Notes under the pieces: generated by a model
Told to the model about the DNA's origin: nothing
The model's input: only the letters and a program-made list of their open reading frames with translations
The model's database searches: none
Assembly (NCBI GenBank): GCA_938003665.1
Contig: CALKYI010000260.1
Span: 1-15,948 of the forward strand
Source of the DNA: an uncultured Flavobacteriales bacterium
Lineage (GTDB): Bacteria; Bacteroidota; Bacteroidia; Flavobacteriales_D; Sanyastnellaceae
DNA: 15,948 nucleotides
Direction: 5' to 3'
Part shown: positions 6,615-13,434 of the stretch, piece by piece
Layout of the letters: each line of letters opens with the position of its first letter
Numbering within the stretch: the first letter of the stretch is position 1
Position numbers and translations under genes: made by a program

Positions 6615-7982
6615 TCAGTGGAACATCAACCAGAAAACACCCGCGCCAGCGAGGTAGCCAGCGATGGCGAGCAGGCTGATTTTCTTCAAGTACCACACAA
6701 AGTCGATGCGCTCGAGGCCCATCACTGCCACGCCTGCTGCGGAGCCAATGATCAGCGCCGAACCTCCCGTACCGGCGCAGTATGCGAGGAATTGCCAGAA
6801 GATGCCGTTCTGCACAAAGTACCCCTCCCAGCCCGTACTGGCCGCCGGGGCAATGTCGTACATGCCCATGGATGCAGCCACCAGCGGCACGTTGTCGACG
6901 ATGGCCGACAGGAACCCAATGACAACGTTGATGGCATAGACATCGCCCATGGTATCCCTCAACCATCCTGCGGCCGTAATGAGGTGCCCGATTTCCTGCA
7001 AGGATGCGACTGCCAACAGGATGCCCAAAAAGAATAGGACCGAGGCGGCATCAATCTTGCGCAAGACGCCAATGACAGACAACTGATCGCGGTCCTCGTG
7101 GTTCTTGCTGCGGTGGATGATTTCCGTGATGACCCACATCATCCCAAGCGAAAGCATCATGCCCATGAACGGTGGCAAGTGGGTCACCGTCTTGAACACC
7201 GGTACAAAGAGCAGCCCTGCTACCCCCATGAAGAATACCAACTTACGCTCCCCCGGAGTCGTGGGGTCTTTTTCGTCTTTCTTGACGTCTGGCCGCTTCA
7301 CCTCGCCTTTCATGGTCACCGAAAGGATGCCGAGTGGAACTACCAGACACGCCAACGACGGCACAATCAGGTTCGTGATGATGACGTCAGAGGTCAGTTG
7401 ATTACCAATCCAAAGCATGGTAGTCGTGATGTCACCGATGGGCGACCATGCACCTCCGGCGTTGGCCGCGATGATGACAATGCCCGCGAAAATCCACCTC
7501 GTTTCCTTGTCGTCGATGAGTTTCCGCAGCAGGGACACCATTACGATCGAGGTGGTAAGGTTGTCCAGAACGGCCGAGAAAAAGAACGTCAAAAGGCTCA
7601 GTATCCAGATCAGCTTCACCTTGTTGGACGTCTTGATGCGGTCGGTGATGACGCTGAATCCTTCGTGTGCATCCACCAATTCCACAATGGTCATGGCCCC
7701 TAGCAGGAAGAAGAGGATGGAGCTGATGTCCTCCATGTGATGCAGCAACCGGTGCTCAAAAAAATGATGAAGCGCCTGGGCATTCGTGCCGTTGAATTCC
7801 GCGGCAAAGGCTGCAAAATCCGTCGCTAGGTGCGCGGGAACCTCGTGAACACCGACCACAAACAGCCCCCAGCAAATGGTCCCCGTGAGCAATGCACTCG
7901 CCGCCTTGTCGATGTGAAAGGTGTGTTCCAAGGCGATGAACAAGTAGCCCAGAACGAAAATGGCGAGAACGATAAATTCCAT
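6615..7982 (-). CDS. nhaD: NhaD-type Na+/H+ antiporter
   Basis: The 455-residue inner-membrane protein belongs to the ion transporter superfamily and has roughly a dozen hydrophobic segments. Two inverted half-repeats each carry a signature: LDNLTTSIVMVSLLRKLI (139-156) and VDNVPLVAASM (362-372). Their Asp-Asn pairs are expected in the ion path. AGGAWSPIGDITTTMLWIG (175-193) is the other strongly conserved block. A His-rich loop (LHHFFEHRLLHHMED, 71-85) could respond to pH, but that is inference. NhaD swaps sodium for protons and supports growth in salty or alkaline conditions. ATG at 7982 begins directly with a membrane segment. The gene lies 64 bases downstream of the Glu/Leu/Phe/Val dehydrogenase gene and 128 bases upstream of exbB on the same strand. 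Confidence 0.93.
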   Translation of the reverse strand: MEFIVLAIFVLGYLFIALEHTFHIDKAASALLTGTICWGLFVVGVHEVPAHLATDFAAFAAEFNGTNAQALHHFFEHRLLHHMEDISSILFFLLGAMTIVELVDAHEGFSVITDRIKTSNKVKLIWILSLLTFFFSAVLDNLTTSIVMVSLLRKLIDDKETRWIFAGIVIIAANAGGAWSPIGDITTTMLWIGNQLTSDVIITNLIVPSLACLVVPLGILSVTMKGEVKRPDVKKDEKDPTTPGERKLVFFMGVAGLLFVPVFKTVTHLPPFMGMMLSLGMMWVITEIIHRSKNHEDRDQLSVIGVLRKIDAASVLFFLGILLAVASLQEIGHLITAAGWLRDTMGDVYAINVVIGFLSAIVDNVPLVAASMGMYDIAPAASTGWEGYFVQNGIFWQFLAYCAGTGGSALIIGSAAGVAVMGLERIDFVWYLKKISLLAIAGYLAGAGVFWLMFH

Positions 7983-8046
7983 GGAGTTTGCGAATTCGGG
8001 TGGCTCAAATTACAACACGGGAGGCCGCCGCGGGTTTAAAGGGTCG

Positions 8047-9297
8047 TTAATTTCCGTGCGCTGGCATGAGCTTGCTCAGTGCGATTTCAAAAGCCGTCGC
8101 GGCAAGCCCTGTTTGGCCTTGGTTCTTTCCGTGTGTCTCCTGAAGCGCGCGTTCAATGGTCGCCGAGGTATCAGAGAAAATGGCTTCGTCACTGAGGTCG
8201 ACATCGGACTCGCTCATCAAGAAAGCGAATACCCGTGCCATACCACAATTCGCAATGAAGTCCGGAACCACAGCGACCTGACGGTCCGCAGATTCCGCAA
8301 TCGGTCCGTAGAAAATTTCATCATCCGCAAAGGGCACATTGGCGCCACTGGAGATGACCTCAACCCCCGCTTTCACCATGCGGTTCAGCTGGTCCTGTGT
8401 GATCAAGCGCGAGGCCGCACAGGGCAAGAAAACGTCCGATTCCAAGTCCCAAATTCGTGCGTTTACGTCCTCAAACGAAAGCATTTTGGGAGCGTTCAGG
8501 CTGTTGCCCTTTTTCGCTTCAAACAACTGCGTCACCTCCTCAAAAGACAAGCCTTCCGGTGCGATGATGCCGCCAGCTCGGTCGATGATGCCAACGATCA
8601 CTGCGCCCGCTTGTGCGAGGTAGTACGCCGCGGCTGCTCCCACGTTGCCCCATCCTTGCACGACGACCCGCTTGCCGCTCACTTGGCCCCCGTAAATGCG
8701 GTAGTAATGGCACACCGATTCGGAAACGCCGTAGCCAGTAATGAGGTCGGCGACCCGGTATTTCTTGGACGGATTGGGGGTGTAAGTCGTGTCGTCCACG
8801 ATTTTGGACACGCCCTGACGCAACTGCCCAATGCGCTTCACTTTCTCGGCATTCTTCGCATTGAAATGGCCATTGAACACCCCCTCTTGCGGGTGCCAGA
8901 TTCCACAATCTTCTGTGATGGGAATGACTTCGTGAATCTCGTCCACGTTCATGTCCCCACCGGTGCCGTAGTACGACTTCAGAAGCGGCGTAACGGCTGC
9001 ATACCAACGACGCAAGACCCCTTCTTTACGGGGATCAGAGGGGTCGAATGCGATGCCGGATTTGGCCCCGCCGATTTGCGGACCACTGACCGAGAATTTG
9101 ACCTCCATGGTCTTGGCGAGGCTCTCCACCTCTCGGCGGTCCAGCCGAGGATGCATGCGCGTGCCGCCGCCTGCTGCGCCGCCGCGCAACGAATTGATTA
9201 CCACCCAACCACAGGCATCGGTTTCGGCATCCTGCCACTCAAATACGACCTCAGGTCGCTTCGATTCGTAGGCCTTGAGCAGTTCTTTCATGGTCAT
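8047..9297 (-). CDS. Glu/Leu/Phe/Val dehydrogenase family amino acid dehydrogenase
   Basis: The 416-residue enzyme should carry out reversible NAD(P)-dependent oxidative deamination of an amino acid. GGGTRMHP (43-50), MEVKFSVSGPQIGGAKSGI (64-82) and GGDMNVDE (113-120) form the catalytic dimerisation domain. Lys67 and Lys79 are 12 residues apart, as in known family members, and Asp115 is in about the right place for the catalytic Asp. The nucleotide-binding loop is GWGNVG (215-220), followed by GIIDRAGGI. Usual family members read GGGKG or GGGKT at the catalytic Lys; this one reads GGAKS, so the substrate is left open. It is likely glutamate from the length, but leucine or another amino acid is possible. 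The start is ATG at 9297, which overlaps the anmK stop in ATGA. ATG at 9291 is a minor alternative. Confidence 0.93.
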   Translation of the reverse strand: MTMKELLKAYESKRPEVVFEWQDAETDACGWVVINSLRGGAAGGGTRMHPRLDRREVESLAKTMEVKFSVSGPQIGGAKSGIAFDPSDPRKEGVLRRWYAAVTPLLKSYYGTGGDMNVDEIHEVIPITEDCGIWHPQEGVFNGHFNAKNAEKVKRIGQLRQGVSKIVDDTTYTPNPSKKYRVADLITGYGVSESVCHYYRIYGGQVSGKRVVVQGWGNVGAAAAYYLAQAGAVIVGIIDRAGGIIAPEGLSFEEVTQLFEAKKGNSLNAPKMLSFEDVNARIWDLESDVFLPCAASRLITQDQLNRMVKAGVEVISSGANVPFADDEIFYGPIAESADRQVAVVPDFIANCGMARVFAFLMSESDVDLSDEAIFSDTSATIERALQETHGKNQGQTGLAATAFEIALSKLMPAHGN

Positions 9298-10451
9298 TGC
9301 ATTGCATTTGGCGAGGGCGAAGATAAGCCGTTCTTGCCCCACAACGCTCCACCCATGTGAGCCCTGCTGCTGCCTGTGACTTCCGGCCAGACGTTGTCCA
9401 ATTCCAGCCACCGCAAGAGCCCCAAAAAGCCAAATGCAAAGGCCTCTTTTCCTTGAACGAGGATCGCATCCGGCACGATTGCTTCGAAGGGCACATCCCC
9501 TTCACCAATCGGAGATGCTTCACCAAAGCGCCGGACCAATTCATCATTGAAGGCACCGCCTCCCGTCACCAGGGTCTTCCGCCCATCGGCTGCCAGGCGC
9601 ACCTGCGCAGCGATGTAGGCCACAGCCGTAGCAAGCAAATCTTCCGTCACCAACGTGCCGTTGTGCTCGTGCTTATTAAGTACCGGCCAAAACGACCGCT
9701 GCAGCCACTCCACACCGAGGCTCTTCGGGGCTAGTTGACTGTGGTACGCCAGGTTCATCCAATCCGCGAACAATTCAGGCAGTACGCGACCCGAGGCCGC
9801 CAACTGGCCTGAGGCATCGAAAGGCGTACCCACGCGGCCGGCCAGGGCATTCAACACCAAATTGCATGGCCCCACATCCCATGCCAAGCGACGGCCGTCT
9901 CGTTCCAGGCTGATGTTGGAGAACCCTCCAAGGTTCAAGCATGCTGCGTATTCACTGAAGAGCAAAGCATCCGCCACGGGCACCAAGGGCGCGCCTTGCC
10001 CGCCGAGCGCCACATCCAAACTGCGTAGATCACTGACAACCGGCACGCGCGCACCAAATGCCGCGTACAATTCCGCGCCGCTTCCCAATTGGGCGGTGTA
10101 TCCGTTCGCAGGCTGGTGAAAAATGGTTTGCCCGGAAAAGGCAATCACATCAAACTTCTGCGGGTCCGTGCAACGGGCAATTTGGGTTGCACACCAGCGC
10201 GACCAATCCCGCTCGCATTCGAACCACTCGGCGGCTCCGGCACTCGCCAGGGCGCTGAATCGCTCGGGCCATGCCTCGTCCAATGGGACCTCGTGCAGGG
10301 CCTCGATACTTCCCCTCCACCGGCCCTTGGCACAAGTGAATTCGGCCTCCACCACATCCAAGGCATCCATGGAAGTTCCGCTCATGGTACCCAAAACACG
10401 AAAGGACCCATTTGGCCGGTATGCACCCAATTCAGTGGTTTTCAGTTCCAT
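9294..10451 (-). CDS. anmK: Anhydro-N-acetylmuramic acid kinase
   Basis: AnmK opens the 1,6-anhydro ring of anhydro-MurNAc and phosphorylates it, returning cell-wall sugar to metabolism. The 385-residue protein has the ATP-binding loop GTMSGTSMDALDVV (21-34), GQTIFHQPANGY (107-118), DLRSLDVALGGQGAPLVP (141-158), LNLGGFSNISL (172-182), WDVGPCNLVLN (191-201) with the likely catalytic Asp192, and VTGGGAFN (295-302). Two family positions differ from what I remember: the SHGQT block reads FSGQT, and SxDGxD reads SMDALD. The ATG at 10451 is chosen because the frame further upstream (to 10718) runs through the divergent acyl-CoA dehydrogenase. The minus strand has a one-mismatch -7 box (TGCTTTTG, 10510-10503) that could serve as its promoter. 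No murQ is seen nearby. Confidence 0.94.
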   Translation of the reverse strand: MELKTTELGAYRPNGSFRVLGTMSGTSMDALDVVEAEFTCAKGRWRGSIEALHEVPLDEAWPERFSALASAGAAEWFECERDWSRWCATQIARCTDPQKFDVIAFSGQTIFHQPANGYTAQLGSGAELYAAFGARVPVVSDLRSLDVALGGQGAPLVPVADALLFSEYAACLNLGGFSNISLERDGRRLAWDVGPCNLVLNALAGRVGTPFDASGQLAASGRVLPELFADWMNLAYHSQLAPKSLGVEWLQRSFWPVLNKHEHNGTLVTEDLLATAVAYIAAQVRLAADGRKTLVTGGGAFNDELVRRFGEASPIGEGDVPFEAIVPDAILVQGKEAFAFGFLGLLRWLELDNVWPEVTGSSRAHMGGALWGKNGLSSPSPNAMQ

Positions 10452-10472
10452 ATCGAACGGTCGGAGACGTCT

Positions 10473-10480
10473 TATCTTTG
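10473..10480 (+). promoter_or_regulatory. Bacteroidota-type -7 box for acyl-CoA dehydrogenase
   Basis: TATCTTTG at 10473-10480 matches TAnnTTTG exactly and lies in the 67-base gap between the divergent anmK and acyl-CoA dehydrogenase starts. Transcription from about 10484-10486 would leave a leader of roughly 33 bases before the ATG at 10519. The -33 element is poor (TTC around 10447-10449 at best). Confidence 0.65.
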
Positions 10481-10487
10481 CACCAAT

Positions 10488-10538
10488 ATGGAGCAATTTC
10501 TCCAAAAGCATCAAGGAAATGAACCTCGAACTTACTGA
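10488..10538 (+). other. Possible 16-codon upstream reading frame overlapping the acyl-CoA dehydrogenase start
   Basis: An ATG at 10488, a few bases after the predicted transcription start, opens a frame reading MEQFLQKHQGNEPRTY and stops with TGA at 10536-10538. It runs over the dehydrogenase ATG (10519) in another frame. Its first codons include a small inverted repeat (TGGAG at 10489-10493, CTCCA at 10500-10504). It might act as a leader peptide or simply be chance; nothing else supports its translation. Confidence 0.2.
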
Positions 10539-11661
10539 AGAGCACATCGCCGTCCGGGACGCCGCCCGAGACTTCGCCCAAAACGTACTCAAACCCACGG
10601 TCATCGACCGCGACAACGAGCAACGGTTTGCGACCGAAGAAATCAACGAACTCGGAGCATTGGGTTTCATGGGGATGATGGTCGACGAGAAGTACGGAGG
10701 AAGCGGAATGGACACCATGAGCTATGTCTTGGCCATGGAAGAAATCAGCAAGGTCGACGCCTCAGTAAGCGTTTGCATGAGCGTCAACAACTCCCTTGTG
10801 TGCTATGGCCTACAGGCCTTCGGAACCGAGGAGCAAAAGGAAAAATACCTTCGGCCCCTGGCATCCGGCCAAAAGATTGGAGCATTTTGCCTCAGCGAAC
10901 CCGAAGCGGGTTCCGATGCCACATCCCAAGCGACAACCGCCATTGATTGCGGTGACCACTACTTGCTGAACGGCACCAAAAACTGGATCACCAACGGCGG
11001 ATGCGCCAGCACTTACCTCGTCATCGCACAAACCGACGCTGACAAGGGTCACCGTGGCATCAATGCCTTGATTGTGGAGCGCGACATGCCTGGCTTCATC
11101 GTTGGAGCCAAGGAGGACAAGATGGGCATCCGAGGATCGGATACGCACACGCTGATGTTCCAAGACGTAAAAGTGCCCAAGGAAAACCGCATCGGTGAAG
11201 ACGGGTTTGGATTCAAGTTTGCCATGAAGACCTTGGCCGGCGGGCGCATCGGCATCGCGGCCCAAGCGCTGGGCATCGCATCCGGGGCATACGAACTCGC
11301 ATTGGCCTACTCCAAAGAGCGTAAGGCGTTCGGCAAAACCATCAACCAGCACCAGGCCATCGCATTCAAACTAGCCGATATGGCTACGCAAATTGAGGCG
11401 GCCCGCTTGTTGGTGATGAAAGCCGCCGCCTTGAAGGACGCCGGTGAAGACTACGATCTCGCTTCCAGCATGGCCAAGCTCTATGCTTCAGAGGTGGCCA
11501 TGACCCAAACGGTCGAGGCGGTTCAGGTGCATGGCGGATATGGTTTTGTGAAAGAATACCACGTCGAGCGCCTGATGCGCGACGCCAAGATCACCCAGAT
11601 CTACGAAGGCACCAGCGAGGTCCAGAAAATCGTCATCAGCCGTTCGATCTTGAAAGACTAG
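10519..11661 (+). CDS. Acyl-CoA dehydrogenase (short-chain/butyryl-CoA type)
   Basis: This FAD enzyme introduces the trans-2 double bond into acyl-CoA in beta-oxidation and passes electrons to ETF. The 380-residue length fits the short-chain group. GAFCLSEPEAGSD (121-133) is signature 1, and QVHGGYGFVKEYHVERLMRDAK (336-357) is signature 2 with FAD contacts. ITQIYEGTSEVQ (358-369) carries the likely catalytic base Glu363. MGIRGSDTH (202-210) and ERKAFGKTINQHQA (267-280) are also typical. The start is ATG at 10519, with AAGGA just upstream and the family-typical N-terminus LELTEEH. An in-frame frame extends back to 10123 but only through anmK antisense. The gene ends at CTAG shared with the convergent neighbour. 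Chain-length preference and whether it serves fatty acids or branched-chain amino acids are not decided. Confidence 0.96.
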   Translation: MNLELTEEHIAVRDAARDFAQNVLKPTVIDRDNEQRFATEEINELGALGFMGMMVDEKYGGSGMDTMSYVLAMEEISKVDASVSVCMSVNNSLVCYGLQAFGTEEQKEKYLRPLASGQKIGAFCLSEPEAGSDATSQATTAIDCGDHYLLNGTKNWITNGGCASTYLVIAQTDADKGHRGINALIVERDMPGFIVGAKEDKMGIRGSDTHTLMFQDVKVPKENRIGEDGFGFKFAMKTLAGGRIGIAAQALGIASGAYELALAYSKERKAFGKTINQHQAIAFKLADMATQIEAARLLVMKAAALKDAGEDYDLASSMAKLYASEVAMTQTVEAVQVHGGYGFVKEYHVERLMRDAKITQIYEGTSEVQKIVISRSILKD

Positions 11662-13424
11662 TTGGATAGGCGCTGATTGCCAGCGTCCCACAGTTCTTCG
11701 CCAGCAGCAGTGGTCACGACCACTTCTGGAATCCCATCCCCGGTTCGATCTTCCACGAGGACGCTCGACCCCCGAGTCATGCGGCTCATCCCGACTGATT
11801 CATCCGAGCCGATCGTTCGCTCTTGCACCCACCCTTCGTTGTCCACGTACAGTACCGTGGAGGAAGCGAGGTCTTTGCCCAATCGGAACGCCAGCTTTTG
11901 CCCCACCGGGACGCGCACCGGAGAACGGAACCGGTCCTCCCCTGTCCGGCTCAGGATGCGGACGGAGCCGTCGTCCTGCCCCGCGAAAATGTAATCGCGC
12001 GGCCCGATGCGGAGGTGCGATAAACTCACGATGTACCGGCCGGATTCCGCCTTGAATTTCCAGCCCGGCGTGCGTTCGCCTTCCTTCCTGAAATTGAACA
12101 CTTCCCCGTTCGGCGCTGCCAACAGGAAGCGGAATTGGCGGTTTTTGTCGTAGTCAAACACCGCAAACGCAGAGAAGCCGTTGGACCAACGCTTCGGAAA
12201 CCCTTTCACCTCGCGGCCCAAAACATCGATAACATGAAACCGCTTGCCCGCACCGATGGCAACCTGGTACTTTCCGTTGCGGTAGAGGTCAATTTCCCAC
12301 ACCTCTGGCACAGCGTCCGCTTCAATTTCGACCGACCACACGTCCCGACCATTTTCCCGAGCCACCACACGGCCTTCTTCGCTTTGAAGCTCCATTCGAC
12401 CGCCGGAACGGTGGTTGCGCGCATAGCCCAAAATACCCGTAGGCTCCGGCGACGCAGAGGTTTCGAGGGGTGCGACAACGGCGTCAGCTACAACGGTGCC
12501 GCCACTGTTGGCATTTTCCTGAACCGTCCACACCAACCGACCGTCGGGCAGCGCTCGACCGGTTCGCGATTCCGCCAGGCTCCACCGTGCAAATTCAAAG
12601 GCGGCGGGCGCCTCGTTTTCATCGGAGCGGTAGGCGGGGATTCGAGACCACAGCGACGCGTCATTTTTGGCTGGGATGAACCAGATATCGTTTTCCCAAG
12701 AACCTTCGCGCTGAACCGCTTCCATTGAATCAACCCCCGCATAGGCGCGGAGGCACGTCCCATCTACCGTGCAGGTCAACCATGCTGACTCCACCAACCA
12801 ATCCAATGAATCGGGTACCTGGGCCATCGTTGTGGGATAGGCCCCTACCGCGGCTGTCTGAACAGCGGAATTTCCAATCATTCGCCCGTACCAGGCCGCC
12901 CAAGACTGGGGAAGCACAGACGCTCCCGGCTGCCCTGCGCCGCCGACCTGGGTAACCAACTTTTCATTTTTCACCGCAGCTCCAAAACGTTCGAAGGAAG
13001 ATTCTACCGTGCCGTCGCTGAGCAACACCTGAACGGTGCGTCCTCCGGAACGGGGTTGCCAGTGCGCCGCCATCAATCCAGGATCAATCTCCCACTCCTC
13101 TACCTCTGCGCCCAAGATCCATCCGCCTTGCCAGGATTCGCTGACCCAGCCTCCGGGCAACGCCGTTGGAAGCGACGTGGCATGGTAAATGCACATAGAA
13201 TCAGCCCTTCGCATGAAGGCCGTCAAGGTGCACGACAAGGAATCCTGGACTTCGAGGCCGTCCGGCCATGCAGCAGGCTGTTCCCAATGATCGAAGGCAT
13301 CACCAACCACCTCCGTGGGATCGATGTACGGTGGCGCTTCCGCGCGTTGCATCAAAACCCAAGCCGCGCTTCCCAACGCGGCCACGACCACTCCACCAAC
13401 CGTTAGCCCACGCTGCCAGTTCAT
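11658..13424 (-). CDS. Uncharacterised membrane-anchored protein with a beta-propeller-like C-terminal half
   Basis: I do not recognise a named family. The 588-residue protein has an N-terminal hydrophobic segment (about 7-24) without a lipobox Cys, so it is probably a signal anchor or a signal peptide with the rest outside the cytoplasm. It is Trp-rich (about two dozen). Four Cys occur as two local pairs (65/78 and 218/224), which would suit disulfides. From about residue 345 the sequence falls into short beta-type units, each with a strand, a Gly turn and an aromatic: KRFHVIDVLGREVKGFP (394-410), AVFDYDKNRQFRFLLAAPNGEVF (421-443), RIGPRDYIFAGQDDGSVRIL (472-491). The last, RTGDGIPEVVVTT (560-572), resembles an FG-GAP/VCBS-type repeat. 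The N-terminal half is different and unassigned. ATG at 13424 is 10 bases after the recG stop; an in-frame start at 13475 lies inside recG. It is likely co-transcribed with recG. Confidence 0.85.
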   Translation of the reverse strand: MNWQRGLTVGGVVVAALGSAAWVLMQRAEAPPYIDPTEVVGDAFDHWEQPAAWPDGLEVQDSLSCTLTAFMRRADSMCIYHATSLPTALPGGWVSESWQGGWILGAEVEEWEIDPGLMAAHWQPRSGGRTVQVLLSDGTVESSFERFGAAVKNEKLVTQVGGAGQPGASVLPQSWAAWYGRMIGNSAVQTAAVGAYPTTMAQVPDSLDWLVESAWLTCTVDGTCLRAYAGVDSMEAVQREGSWENDIWFIPAKNDASLWSRIPAYRSDENEAPAAFEFARWSLAESRTGRALPDGRLVWTVQENANSGGTVVADAVVAPLETSASPEPTGILGYARNHRSGGRMELQSEEGRVVARENGRDVWSVEIEADAVPEVWEIDLYRNGKYQVAIGAGKRFHVIDVLGREVKGFPKRWSNGFSAFAVFDYDKNRQFRFLLAAPNGEVFNFRKEGERTPGWKFKAESGRYIVSLSHLRIGPRDYIFAGQDDGSVRILSRTGEDRFRSPVRVPVGQKLAFRLGKDLASSTVLYVDNEGWVQERTIGSDESVGMSRMTRGSSVLVEDRTGDGIPEVVVTTAAGEELWDAGNQRLSN

Positions 13425-13434
13425 GCGACCAAGT

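Noticed and set aside
7960..9360. A 466-codon open frame on the plus strand across the amino acid dehydrogenase gene
   Set aside because: It is antisense to a clear enzyme gene with intact motifs. Its translation shows no domain, membrane segment or sensible start context, so it is a shadow of a GC-rich gene with few stops on the other strand.
10123..10518. A 132-residue N-terminal extension of the acyl-CoA dehydrogenase
   Set aside because: It lies antisense to anmK and upstream of the -7 promoter box. The family N-terminus begins at 10519 with a ribosome site just before it.
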